64,000 bases of DNA from Delphinapterus leucas (Eukaryota; Chordata; Mammalia; Artiodactyla; Monodontidae): assembly GCF_002288925.2 (NCBI RefSeq), contig NW_022098031.1, positions 5,637,371 through 5,701,370 on the forward strand, in the 5' to 3' direction. Of the stretch, positions 12,336 to 23,290 are shown piece by piece; the stretch's first letter is position 1; every line of letters starts with the position of its first letter. The notes beneath the pieces are model-generated. The model worked only from the letters and a program-made list of their open reading frames with translations, was not told the origin of the DNA and searched no databases. Made by a program: the position numbers and the translations under genes.

Positions 12336-13365
12336 TAGACAAGTATGTTTACTATGTACTACATACATCAGTTTCATAAATAAAAACCCAACCAATTGGT
12401 TGTTCATTAACTTAGAAATTGCCATCTCTGGGCACACAAACTTAATTTTCTACTTTCTCAGAAAGAAAAAAAACGATGAGAAAATGAGTAACATTCCAGA
12501 AGGATATTCAACTTTTTCTTTTTTTTAGGAGGACAAGCTATTTTTTTCACACTAGAAGCATCTATAAGCATAGAAACATTGATAGGTTGCTCATAACCTT
12601 GACATCATTTTAAGAAAAATAGTTCAGTACTTGAGAGCTGCAACATAATTAGGTCAATGATACAAATTTAAAACTTTATCCTTTAGAAATATCATATCAT
12701 TCAGATTTTCTCATCTTCAGACTAGTCTTTTCCATCTTTTTAACACTCAGGACTAGTCAGGACCAATAATTCAGATTATTATTAGAAATAATTGGAAGTT
12801 ATATGCCTTTGGGAAATTGTTATTTATTTAGACAAATTAGTTAGATGACCAATGTATCTCCTCCAATTAGTTGTGAACTACCTAGGAGGAAGAGATACTT
12901 CACGAGCTGTTTTAATTAGCAACAACAATAAGGGATATTACAGTCCTAGGATGAATCCTAGATACAGACTTTGGGGCACACATATAGGTACATTCAAATG
13001 GGTTTGACTCTGGATCTGGTAAGCACTAAGAGAAGAGAATCTGGGAATATGGGAAAAACAGCCCTGTAGATGAGAAAGCCTGGTGAGTGATATGAGCAGA
13101 GGTTAAGCAAAGTGATCCTTCACTGCAGCTTTACTGGAAGCTCTGTCATCTTTAATGCTGGGTTTTCCAATGTTTCCTTTATGGGAGTGCTTTTATTTCA
13201 GGATATTGCCACTGAGTAATGGAAAACCCTAACTACTGTGCAGTAAACTAACTGGTGCGGATTTGATAACAATGCCAGTCACTGATGTGGGTGGAGAATC
13301 TGTGCAAGTTGTTAATGAAGGTGAGAATTCAGAAGCTGAAAATTGCTGATAGACACATAAGTAAA
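12336..13365. other. Unique DNA, no gene seen
   Basis: No repeat or coding sequence recognised between the L1 and the MLT1-type LTR. Confidence 0.5.
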
Positions 13366-13370
13366 AGCTT

Positions 13371-13856
13371 GTGTAGTAGTTTACCTTTACACTGTAACAA
13401 AATTTCACAAATGCAGTGATTTAAAAAACACAAACTTATATTACAGTTCTGGAGATCAGAAGTTTAAAGTGGGACTTTCGGGGCTACAGTCAAGGTGCTG
13501 GCAGGGCTGTGTTCCTTCTAAGGTGTCTAGAAGGAAATTTGTTTCTTTGCCTTTTATAGCTTCTAGAGGCCACCTGTATTCCTTGGCTCAAAGCCCCTTC
13601 CTGCATCCTCAAATCAAGCAGTGTGGCATCACTAAATATCTCTGACTGTGACACTCTTCTGCCTCCTTTACTTCGAAGGACCTTCGCAATTACATTGGGA
13701 TAATCTAGAATAATCTCTCTACTTTAAAATCAGCTGATTAGTAAATGTAATTCCATTTATAACTTTAATTCCCTTTGCCATGTATTATAACATAACATAT
13801 TCATAGGCTCCTGGAATTATCACATATGTATCTATGGGGGGACATTATTCTGCTAC
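13371..13856 (+). mobile_element. MLT1-type (ERVL-MaLR) solo LTR
   Basis: Contains the characteristic succession 'TAACAAAATTTCACAAATGCAGTG', 'TACAGTTCTGGAGATCAGAAGT', 'CAAGGTGCTGGCAGGGCTGTGTTCCTTCT', 'TTCTAGAGGCCACCTG', 'ATTACATTGGGATAATC' and 'GGGGGGACATTATTCTG' of MaLR LTRs. AGCTT is found at both edges (13366-13370 and 13857-13861), consistent with the 5-bp duplication typical of ERVL-type integration. No internal retroviral sequence remains, so it is a solo LTR formed by LTR-LTR recombination. Confidence 0.75.
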
Positions 13857-14087
13857 AGCTTGAAAAACAATGGTGGAATGAGATCAATCATTGTATCTTC
13901 CCTTTGGGGCAGGAAAGCATTTGCAAAATTAAAGAGTCATTTTGGGAAATATCATAAAGTAAAGACTGCATGGAAACAATGATATAGCCAGGAGACCGAT
14001 AGAGACAAATTTCAGGATGCAAATTGGGAGTGAATGAGGATTATGTTTTAAAGTCAGAAACAAAGGTAAAAGTGTGTGCACAGTGTT

Positions 14088-14145
14088 AGGTAAAAATGAT
14101 AGAATTTGGTAAATAAAGGTAAAAATGATAGAATTTGGTAAATAA
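14088..14145. repeat. Perfect 29-bp tandem duplication
   Basis: A 29-bp unit beginning AGGTAAAAATGATAG occurs twice head to tail (14088-14116, 14117-14145) with no mismatch. Perfect identity in neutral DNA suggests a recent slippage or short duplication event. Confidence 0.95.
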
Positions 14146-15540
14146 ATTCAGTAGAATAACATTAAAAACAAATTGAAATTTAATTAATAGAACTCTTCAA
14201 ATTAGAGTTTTGAGTATTAAAATTTTGCTTCCTGCTTACTTTGTAGTTACACTATTTTAGATGCTGCCTATGGTTCATTTTACAATGATAGGGTCTTTAT
14301 TAGAGATTCTTACCTAGATCATACTGTGCATCTAACCAGCACCTTAATCTGGGACCTGAAAATTCAGCACTGAAATTTTCTTAGGGAAAGTCTGGATAAC
14401 CAGTGCCTTTAAAAAACAAACAAAAAGCAACTATTACATTATTCTTAAGGCTTTCCCTTGGCCTGCCCTCCATAATTCTTGAAAGCAGTTGACAGCAGCT
14501 GTAGTTCTTTCAAGTGAGCTTCAGGTAGAGGGAAAAGCCCTAGCTTCCATTTTAAAGCTGGATCTCTGAGAATGATTAAGGTTTCAAGTGAATATCACAA
14601 CTCATGAAAAAATCGCTGGCTGGAAAATAGGATCTGGAAACAGCAACCACAGTAAAAGTAGGTATGCTCTAGAGAGTATACCATTAAATTATTAGTACAT
14701 CATTAAATTATTCAACATCTTAATTACATTTCCTTTCTCTATCCAAGAGCCTACTAGGAAATATCTTGTGACTGTTGTCACTGCTTCTTAATGATCAAAA
14801 CTGTCAAAATAGATATTTTTCGGTGCTATATTTTCTGGGCTTTTTTGTGTGTGTGATAATGAGAGACAAGGATGTAATATCAGCTAAAATGTGAAATATC
14901 CAAAAGCACTAGGTTCTTATGTACAAATATTTGGCACTGAAATCAAAAACTGAGACACCCCAAAGTGTTTATTGTGATAATGTTTTTAAAGTTCCTGGAA
15001 CAGAATACGCTCTAGTTTCTTTGATATTCTTAAGCAAGGAAATAGTATGCAAGTCAAGTCTTTGTGTTTTTATTTGCATAACAATTCATTCTTTCTCTTC
15101 ATCATTGCTTTGAGGGCATGGAATGTTCAACATGCAGCTCCCCAGCTCTTTGACCTCACTACCAAAGAGTTTCCTTTCCGCTCCACCACCTCATTCATTC
15201 TGAGGGGGCATCTTGCTGCCACCTGTAACTATTTCATTTTCAGTCAGAATTAAAGCGCATCACACTCTGATCTCAAAACTTCTCCCATTCTAGCTGCTTT
15301 GATCTATGACTTCATCGGTCTCTCAAGGCCACTGATCCCCTGTACTTCTTCCCTGACTTCAAATATCTCCAATTTCATTAGAGTCTACTATCCATATTTC
15401 AACACACTCTTGATAATACTCTCAATTCCTTGGCCTCTTCGGCTGTTTTGTCACATGCATCAAACAAACCGCCAACTGAGAATAAGTTCAACCACTTGCT
15501 TTCTCAGTAAATGCACTTCACCAGTCACATACTGTTGAGA
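14146..15540. other. Unassigned DNA with pyrimidine-rich part
   Basis: No gene. From about 15130 to 15480 the plus strand becomes C/T-rich (ACCTCATTCATT, TTCTTCCCTGACTTC), resembling the composition of old LINE or MER elements, but I could not assign it to a family. Confidence 0.4.
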
Positions 15541-15544
15541 CTAG

Positions 15545-16167
15545 TGTTGCAGCAAAAATAGAAATGAGGTTTTTCCTCTCCTGATAACCAGGAAAATAAA
15601 GGGAACCGTGAACAGGCTAGAGAAGAAACATAAACTGGCCTGAGTTAATCAGTCCTAGTTTTATTTTAACTGTTACAAATCTGTTGTGTCTGTAGTTAGA
15701 TTTGTCCTTCACAAAGCTAATCTGTCACCCCTAACCCTGTGTAATTTAAATAATTTACATCCTGTACCTGGTATTTACTCTTTACTCTCCCTATAAACTC
15801 TTGTAGCAAATCACCCATGTAGCTGTTTACATTTCAGAGGGGAGGTCGTACCCGATAACCCAGAGGCTAAGGGACCCAATTACCGGGTTGCCTGACTCCA
15901 GCGATGACTATTTTGAAATAATGCAAGAAGAAGAATGCAAGACCTTCACCATTTTGATCCTTATCAGTCACTTTGGACTGCAAATTCCCCATTAAGAGTC
16001 CCTGTAATTCCCCAGGAAGGTGGGGCACAGTTCTTGAGGCTCTAGCCTACTGTGTCTTCCCTTTGCCTGGCAAAGAAAATAAAAAGCCTCTCTATTTCTT
16101 ATCTTCCAATTCTCTGTCTCCGTATTTTGATTCGGCATTGGTGCACAGGGAGCCAGATTTGGCAACA
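15545..16167 (+). mobile_element. ERV1-type solo LTR with intact ends
   Basis: Starts TGTTGC and ends GCAACA, a perfect 6-bp terminal inverted repeat. It is flanked by a 4-bp target-site duplication CTAG (15541-15544 and 16168-16171), the duplication length of gammaretrovirus-like integrases. Inside are a TATA-box-like TATAAA at 15792-15797 and an AATAAA polyadenylation signal at 16078-16083, in the U3-R-U5 order expected for the plus strand. Only one LTR is present with no gag, pol or env sequence, so it is a solo LTR of about 623 bp. The family name is unknown to me. Confidence 0.85.
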
Positions 16168-16289
16168 CTAGCCACATTGTAGTACAACACAGCAAAGTGA
16201 TCACCAAATTAAAATAGGTCTGAATGCAATTCAACCATTCTACTATCGAACATATGCAAATCACTGAGAAATTTATATCATCCTGAAAT

Positions 16290-16794
16290 TTCTGAACTCC
16301 AGAAATATATTTCCAACCAGGGTTCCAATATCCTTAATTGGATGCCTCAAAGGCACCTGTAAGTCAACATCTATGAACTCACTATTGTCCCCCTAAGTTG
16401 GATCTCTTCCACTGTTTCCAACATAAATTTCCATTGCCCTCTCCTTTCCTCCAATGTAGAAGTCAGCACTGTGAATAGATTTTACGTCCTAAATATTTCT
16501 CAAATCGGTCTTCTCTCCATCTCCACTGCCATTGCCCTAGTCAACACAGTATTGTCTCCTTCCTACTGCAATTGTCCCCAAAACCAGTGTTGCATCATTA
16601 AATTTCTTCTTCACACTGAAGCCACATGCTGTATGGTATGTAAATTTAGACATATGATCTCTTGTTTTAAAACTTCAAATGTTCCAACATATTTGGCAGG
16701 GCCCATAAACAAGGCCTTCCAGACCTGACCTTACCTTCACAGCTTCATTTTTCTCCATTTTTCACTTTGCTATCAGAACTCTAGCCTTACTTAA
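16290..16794 (+). mobile_element. L2 LINE relic, part 1, sense
   Basis: Matches the L2 3' region in order: 'TTGGATGCCTCAAAGGCACCT', 'CATCTCCACTGCCATTGCCCTAGTC', 'TACTGCAATTG' and 'TTAAAACTTCAAATGTTCCAACA'. It stops where an old antisense L1 begins. The continuation of the same L2 is recognisable at 23056-23290, about 6.3 kb downstream, with ACTTAA at both edges. Confidence 0.8.
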
Positions 16795-16913
16795 CATTTT
16801 TTTTGATTATTTCTTTGTTGGTTTGAAGTATAGTTGACTTTAATATATTAATATCAGTAGTATAACATAGTGATTTGACATTTTTACAGATTACACACCA
16901 TTCAAAGTTATTA

Positions 16914-17355
16914 TAGATTATCATACTGAGTAAGCGAGACAGAGAAAGACAAATATCATATGATATCGCTTATATGTGGAATCTAAAAAAAAGATACAAA
17001 TGAACTTATACAACAGAAATAGACCCACAGACATAGAAAGCAAACTTATGGTTACCAAAGAGAAAAAGTGGGGGGACGGATAAATTAGGAGTTTGGGATT
17101 AACATATGCACACTACTATATATAAAATAGATAACCAACAAGGACCTACAGTATAGCACAGGGAACTATACTCAATATTTTATAATAACCTGTAAGGTAA
17201 AAGAATATGAAAAATAACATATATATATATACACATAACTAAATCACGTTGCTGTATATCTAAAACAACATTGTAAATAAACTATACTTCAATAATATAA
17301 ATATATTAAATACATAAAATAAATAAAGTGCAAGGATATAGCATACAAAAAAACC
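16914..17355 (+). mobile_element. Short L1 3' end, sense, nested
   Basis: Sense-strand L1 3'UTR ('CATATGATATCGCTTATATGTGGAATCTAAAAAA', 'CTTATGGTTACCAAAG', 'CTACAGTATAGCACAGGGAACTATA') ending in an A-rich tail. CAAAGTTATTA at 16903-16913 and 17356-17366 brackets it as a target-site duplication within the older antisense L1. It is 5'-truncated and non-coding. Confidence 0.8.
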
Positions 17356-17901
17356 CAAAGTTATTAGAATATTGTTGACTATATTCCCTGTGCTGTACCT
17401 TACATATCTGTGACTTATATATTTTATAACTGGTTTGTACCTTTTAATCCTCTTCACATATTTTGCTCATCACCGACATGCCCCTCCCCTCTGGCAACCA
17501 CTAATTTCTTATCTCTATTTGTGAGTTTGTTTCTATTTTTTTTAACATCTTTGTTGGAGTATAATTGCTTTACAATGGTGTGTTAATTTCTGCTTCATAA
17601 CAAAGTGAATCAGTTATACATATACATATGTCCCCATATCTCTTCCCTCTTGCATCTCCCTCCGTCCCACCCTCCCTGTCCCACCCCTCTAGGTGGTCAC
17701 AAAGCACTGAGCTGATCTCCCTGTGCTATGTGGCTGCTTCCCACTATCTATCTATTTTACGTTTGGTAGTGTATACATGTCCATGCCACTCTCTCACTTT
17801 GTCCCAGCTTACCCTTCCCCCTCCCCGTATCCTCAAGTCCATGCTTTAGTAGGTATGCATCTTTATTCCCGTCTTGCCCCTAGGTTATTCATGACCATTT
17901 T

Positions 17902-19763
17902 TTAAAAAAAAATTCCATATATATGTGTTAGCATATGGTATTTGCTTTTCTCTTTCTGACTTACTTCACTCTGTATGACAGTCGCTAGGTCCATCCACCA
18001 CACTACAAATAACTCAGTTTTGTTCCTTTTTATGGCTGAGTAATATTCCATTGTATATATGTGCCACATCTTCTTTATCCATTCTCTGTTGATGGACACT
18101 TTGGTTGCTTCCATGTCCTGGCTATTGTAAATAGAGCTGCAATGAACATTCTGGTACATGACTCTTTTTGAATTATGGTTTTTCTCAGGGTATATGCCCA
18201 GTAGTGGGATTGCTGGGTCGTATGGTAGTTCTATTTTTAGTTTTTTAAAGAATGTCCCTACTGTTCTCCATAGTTGTTGTATCAATTTACATTCCCACCA
18301 ACAGTGCAAGAGGGTTCCCTTTTCTCCACAACCTTTCCAACATTTATTGTTTGTAGATAGTCTGATGATGGCCATTCTGACTGGTGTGAGATGATATCTC
18401 ATTGTAGTTTTGATTTGTATTTCTCTAATGATTAATGATGTTGAGCATTCTTTCATGTGTCTGTTGGCAATCTGCATATCTTCTTTGGAGAAATGTCTGT
18501 ATAGGTCTTCTGCCCATTTTTGGTTTGGGTTGTTTGTTTTTTTAATATTGAGCTGCATGAGCTGCTTGTAAATTTTGGAGATTAATCCTGTGTCGGTTGC
18601 TTCATTTGCAAATATTTTCTCCCATTCTGAGGGCTGTCTTTTCATCTTGTTTATGGTTTCCTTTGCTGTGCAAAAGCTTTTAAGTTTCATTAGGTCCATT
18701 TGTTTATTTTTGTGTTTATTTCCATTTCTCCAGGAGGTGGGTCAAAAAGGATCTTGCTGTGATTTATGTCATAGCGTGTGCTGCCTATGTTTTCCTCTAA
18801 GAGTTTGATGGTGTCTGGCCTTATATTTAGTTCTTTAATCCATTTTGAGTTTATTTTTGTGTATGGTGTTAGGGTGTGTTCTAATTTCATTTTTTTACAT
18901 GTAGCTGTCCAGTTTTCCCAACACCACTTATTGAAGAGGCTATGTTTTCTCCACTGTATATTCTTGCCTCCTTTATCAAAGATAAGGTGACCATATGTGC
19001 GTGGGTTTATCTCTGGGCTTTCTATCCTTTTCCTTGATGTATATTTCTGTTTCTGTGCCAGTACTGTGCTGTCTTGATTACTGTAGCTTTGTAGTGTAGT
19101 CTGAAGTCAGGGAGCCTGATTCCGCCAGCTCCGGTTTTCTTTCTCAAGGTTGCTTTGGCTATTCGGGTTCTTTTGTGTTTCCATACACACTGTGAAATTT
19201 TTTGTTCTAGTTCTGTGAAAAATGCCAGTGGTAGTTTGATAGGGATTGCATTGAATCTGTAGATTGCTTTGGGTAGTATAGTCATTTTCAAAATGTTGAT
19301 TCTTCCAATCCAAGAACATGGTATATCTCTCCAACTATTTGTATCATCTTTAATTTCTTTCATCAATGTCGTACAATTTCCTGCATACAGGTGTTTTGTC
19401 TCCTTAGGTAGGTTTATTCCTAGATATTTTATTCTTTTTGTTGCAGTGGTAAATGGGAGTGTTTTCTTAATTTCACTTTCAGATTTTTCATCATTATTGT
19501 AAAGGAATACAAGAGATTTCTGTGCATTAATTTTGTATCCTGCTACTTTACCAAATTCATTGATTAGCTCTAGTTTTCTGGTAGCATCTTTAGGATTCTC
19601 TATGTATAGTATCATGTCATCTGCAAACAGTGACAGCTTTACTTCTTCTTTTCCAATTTGGATTCCTTTTATTTCTTTTTCTTCTCTGATTGCTGTAGCT
19701 AAAACTTCCAAAACTATATTGAATAATAGTGGTGAGAGTGGGCACCTTGTCTTGTTCCTGATC
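17902..19763 (-). pseudogene. L1 ORF2 RT and C-terminal region, broken
   Basis: Remnant of L1 ORF2. The reverse-transcriptase active-site FADD codons are at 19616-19627 (minus strand), followed by [27 protein letters not shown] and [10 protein letters not shown]. The C-terminal part carries an intact Cys/His motif [18 protein letters not shown] (C-x3-C-x7-H-x4-C) and the terminal [18 protein letters not shown] block, stopping at 17902. It is split over three minus-strand frames (19711-19022, 18890-18690, 18699-17902) by frameshifts and stops, and a lost base upstream of the RT box shifts the frame. The endonuclease domain is absent. Confidence 0.9.
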
Positions 19764-20056
19764 TTTTTTTTTTTTAATATATTTATTTGTTTTTGGCTGT
19801 GTTGGGTCTTCGTTTCTGTGTGAGGGCTTTCTCTAGTTGTGGCAAGCAGGGGCTACTCTTCATCACGGTGCACGGGCCTCTCACTGTCGCAGCCTCTCCT
19901 GTTGTGGAGCACAGGCTCCAGACGCGCAGGCTCAGTAGTTGTGGCTCACGGGCCCAGTTGCTCCGCAACATGTGGGATCTTCCCTGACCAGGGCTCGAAC
20001 CTATGTCCCCTGCATTGGGAGGCAGATTCTCAACCACTGCGCCATCAGGGCAACCC
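19764..20056 (-). mobile_element. CHR-type SINE, long form, antisense
   Basis: Begins with a T-run and 'ATATTTATTTGTTTTTGGCTG' (reversed tail region), passes through the body shared with the short-form SINEs, and ends with the reversed head GCGCCATCAGGGCAACCC. It lies exactly between ORF2 and ORF1 sequence of the host L1. I find no target-site duplication: the flanks are TTCCTGATC and GTTCAACATTTC, so the junction coincides with the loss of the L1 interior. Confidence 0.9.
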
Positions 20057-20068
20057 GTTCAACATTTC

Positions 20069-20227
20069 TTATATTTTCTCCATTCTATTTCCAAGATTTT
20101 GGATCATCTTTACTGTCATTATTCTCAATTCTTTTTCAGGTAGACTGCCTATTTCCTCTTCATTTGTTAGGTCTGGTGGATTTTTGCCTTGCTTCTTCAT
20201 CCGCTGTGTGTTTCTTTGTCTTCTCAT
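20069..20227 (-). pseudogene. L1 ORF1 N-terminus, truncated
   Basis: First 52 codons or so of L1 ORF1, starting MRRQRNTQRMKKQ and running through NPPDLTNEEEIGSLPEKE, at the expected place after the 5'UTR. ORF1 encodes the RNA-binding nucleic-acid chaperone. A stop at 20069 ends the frame just before the SINE junction; the coiled coil and RRM are missing. The upstream in-frame codons (to 20419) are 5'UTR. Confidence 0.8.
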
Positions 20228-22217
20228 TTTGCTTAACTTACTGTGTTTGGGGTCTCCTTTTCGCAGGCTGCAGGTTCGTAGTTCCCGTTGTTTTTGGTGT
20301 CTGTCCCCAGTGGCTAAGGTTGGTTCAGTGGGTTGTGTAGGCTTCCCGGTGGAGGGGACTAGTGCCTGTGTTCTGGTTGATGAGGCTGGATCTTGTCTTT
20401 CTGGTGGGCAGGTCCACATCTGGTGTTGTGGTTTGGGGTGTCTGTGGCCTTATTATGATTTTAGTCACCCTCTGTGCTAATGGGTGGGGCTGTGTTCCTA
20501 TCTTGCTAGTTGTTTTGCATAGGGTGTCCAGCACTGTAGCTTGCTCGTTGTTGAGTGGAGCTGGGTCTTGGCGTTGAGATGGAGATCTCTGGGAGTTTTT
20601 TGCCGCTTAGTATTACGTGGAGCTGCGAGGTCTTTTGTGGACCAGTGTCCTGAACGTGGCTCTCCCACCTCAGTGGCACTGCCCTGATGCCTGGCTGTAG
20701 TACAAAGAGCCTGTCCTCCACATGGCTCAGAATAAAAGGGAGGAAAAAAAGAAAGAAAGAAGAAGGTACAATAAAATAAAGTAAAATAAAATAGTTATTA
20801 AAATAAAAAATAATTATAAAGAAAAAAATTTTTAATAAAAAAAATAAAAAACAGGCCGACAGAACCCTAGGACAAATGGTAAAGGCAAAGCTATACAGAC
20901 AAAATCACACACAGAAGCAAACACATATACACTCACAAAAAGAGAAAAAGGGAAAAATAAAATATCGTTGCTCCCAAGTCCACCTCCTCAATTTGGGATG
21001 ATTCGTTGTCTATTCAGGTATTCCACAGATGCAGGGTACATCAAGTTGATTGTGGAGATTTAATCCGCTGCTTCTGAGGCTGCTGGGAGAGATCTCCCTT
21101 TCTCTTCTTTGTTCACACAGTTCCCGGGTTTCAGCTTTGGATTTGGCCCCGCCTCTGCGTGTAGGTCGCCCGAAGGCGTCTGTTCTTCGCTCAGACAGGA
21201 CGGGGTTAAAGGAGCAGCTGCTTCAGGAGCTCTGGCTCACTCAGGCCGCGAGGAGGGAGGGGAACGGATGCGGGGCGGGCCTCCGGCGGCAGAGGCCGGC
21301 ATGACGTTGCACCAGCCTGAGGCACGCCGTGCGTTCGCCGGCGGAAGTGGTCCCTGGATCACATGACCCTGGCAGTGGCGGGCTGCACAGGCTTCCGGGC
21401 GGGGAGTTGTGGATAGTGACCTGTGCTTGCACACAGGCTTCTTGGTGGCGGCAGCAGCAGCTTTAGCGTCTCATGACCGTCTCTGGGGTCCGCGCTGATA
21501 GCTGCGGCTCGCGCCCGTCTCTGGAGCTCCTTTAAGCAGCGTTCTTAATCCCCTCTCCTCGCGCACCAGGAAACAAAGAGGTAAGAAAAAGTCTCTTGCT
21601 TCTTCGGCAGCTCTAGACCTTTACCCGGACTCCCTCCCGGCTAGCCGTGGCGCACTAATCCCCTGCAGGCTGTGTTCACGCCGCCAACCCCAGTCCTTTC
21701 CCGGCTCCCGGCATCCGACCTCCAAAGCCCCGAGCCTCAGCTCCCAGCCCCCGCCCGCCCCGGCGGGTGAGCAGACAAGCCTCTCGGGCTGGTGAGTGCT
21801 GGTCGGCACCGATCTTCTGTGTGGGAATCTCCCTGCTTTGCCCCCCCTACCCCTGTTGCTGCGCTCTCCTCCGTGGCTCTGGAGCTTTCCTCCTCCGTGG
21901 CTCTGGAGCTTTCCCCCTCCGCCACCCGCAGTCTCCGTCCGCGAAGGGGCTTCCTAGTGTGTGGAAACATTTCCTCCTTCACGGCTCCCTCCCCCTGGTG
22001 CGGGTCCCATCCCTATTCTTTGTGTCTGTTTTTTCTTTTGCCCTACCCAGGTACGTGGGGAGTTTCTTGCCTTTTGGGACGTCTGAGGTCTTCTGCCAGT
22101 GTTCAGTAGGTGTTCTGTAGGAGTTGTTCCACATGTAGATGTATTTCTGATGTATTTGTGGGGAGGAAGGTGATCTCCGCGTCTTACTCCTCCGCCATCT
22201 TGAAGCTCCTTTCCTCC
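20228..22217 (-). promoter_or_regulatory. L1 5'UTR with CpG-rich internal promoter
   Basis: The 5'UTR of the younger L1. In sense it begins with a CAAGATGGCGG box and a GC-rich, CpG-dense block (about 22000-21120), followed by an A/T-rich simple tract (about 20990-20740) and the leader before ORF1. In related L1s this region drives RNA polymerase II transcription of the element. It is by far the most GC-rich stretch of the window. Transcriptional activity is inferred, not shown. Confidence 0.8.
22192..22202 (-). promoter_or_regulatory. YY1-like site at L1 5' end
   Basis: CCGCCATCTTG on the plus strand (CAAGATGGCGG in L1 sense), 16-26 bases from the L1 5' end. Human L1 carries a YY1 site at a closely similar position that directs accurate initiation; function here is by analogy. 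Confidence 0.65.
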
Positions 22218-23055
22218 TGTTTCTATTATTTTATCCCTTGTTTTGTTTTTTAGATTTCACATATAAGTGAAAAAATGTAGTATTTGTCTTTCCCTGTTTA
22301 ACTTATTTCACTAGGTGTACTATCCTCCAGGTTCATTCATGTTCTTGCAAATGGAGAGATTTCATTTTTTTTTATGGTTGAGTAATATCTATTTACCACA
22401 TCTTCTTAATCCATTAATCTGTCACTGAACACTTAGATTGCCTCCATATCTTGGCTGTTGTCAATAATGCCGCAATGAACACTGGGGTGCATATATCATT
22501 TCAAATTAATGTTTTCATTTTTTTGGATAAATACTCGAGTGAAATTGCAGGATCATATGGTAGCTCTTTTTTAGGTTTTTGAGGAACCTCCATACTGCTT
22601 CCCATAGTGGCACCAGTTTATATTCCCCCCAGCAGTGTTCTAGAGTTCCCTCTTCTCCACACCCTCCCCCACACTTGTAATTTCCTGCCTCTGATGACAG
22701 CCATTCTGACAGGTGTGAGGTGATATCTCATTATGGTTTTGAGCTGCGTTTCCTTGATGATTAGTGATGTTGAGCATCGTGTCATGTGCCTGTTGGCCAT
22801 CAGTATATCTTCTTTGGAAAAATGTCTATTCAAGTCCACTGCCCATTTTTTATCACAGTGTTTGTTTTTTCGATATTGAGTTGTACGAGTTCTTTATTGG
22901 CTATTAACCTCTTATCAGACATATCATTTGCAAATAAGGTAACTATCAACAAAACACAAAGGCTGCCTATACTGAATGGGAGAAGATATTTACCTTTGAA
23001 GAGGTTATACTGTTCCTCTGTTTGAATGCTTCCTGCCGATTTCATCTTCCCCACC

Positions 23056-23290
23056 ACTTAATTTCTTTTTTCTTCATATTTTAATTCGGTTATTACTTGC
23101 TTAGGGAAATTTCCCTGGCATATACAAGCAAGTAAATGCCCAATTTAGAAGTTTAATAGTATCACCAGCTTTTTGACATAGCATTTATCACAGGTTTAAT
23201 TTTACAGCCTTGTATGCTGCTTAGATTGATTTCTCATTGAATACAAGGTGAGCTCTCTAAAGATACAAAATACAATGGAGTTGCATGAAA
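23056..23290 (+). mobile_element. L2 LINE relic, part 2, sense
   Basis: Continues the L2 interrupted at 16794. It has the 'GACATAGCATTTATCACAGG' and 'TGATTTCTCATTGAATACAAGGTGAGCTCTCT' segments, which correspond to the 3' part of L2 (CATAGCACTTATCAC ... AATGTAAGCTCC). Same strand and correct order relative to part 1. Confidence 0.65.

Larger units (their letters stand above)
17538..22217 (-). mobile_element. Younger L1 with 5'UTR, internally deleted, antisense
   Basis: Antisense L1 retaining both ends: the 3'UTR tail at 17538-17901 and the 5' end at 22217 (sense start GGAGGAAAGGAGCTTC). TGTTTCTATT at 17528-17537 and 22218-22227 is a target-site duplication, so the element integrated at full length. 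Order in sense: GC-rich 5'UTR (22217 to about 20228), ORF1 N-terminus (20227-20069), a CHR SINE (20056-19764), then ORF2 from the GTRQ/CPLSP region of the reverse transcriptase to the stop (19763-17902). The rest of ORF1 and the ORF2 endonuclease half are missing (roughly 2.5-3 kb by comparison with the family's usual length). Confidence 0.92.
16795..23055 (-). mobile_element. Old L1, antisense, split by later insertions
   Basis: Pieces at 16795-16913, 17356-17537 and 22218-22940 form one antisense L1 3' region: 3'UTR, then ORF2 C-terminus in reverse. The last part, from about 22941 to 23010, switches to sense ORF2 sequence (codons for a QRLPILNGRRYL-like stretch where ORF2 normally has a [13 protein letters not shown] stretch), the signature of a 5' inversion by twin priming. 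ACTTAA occurs at 16789-16794 and 23056-23061, consistent with a target duplication inside an L2. It hosts two later L1 insertions. Confidence 0.8.

Noticed and set aside
20069..20419. 116-codon minus-strand open frame as a possible novel protein
   Set aside because: Its last 52 codons are the L1 ORF1 N-terminus and the earlier codons are L1 5'UTR.
21050..22120. GC-rich region with several open frames, resembling a CpG-island gene promoter
   Set aside because: It is the 5'UTR of an antisense L1 bounded by a TSD at 22218-22227, not a host promoter.
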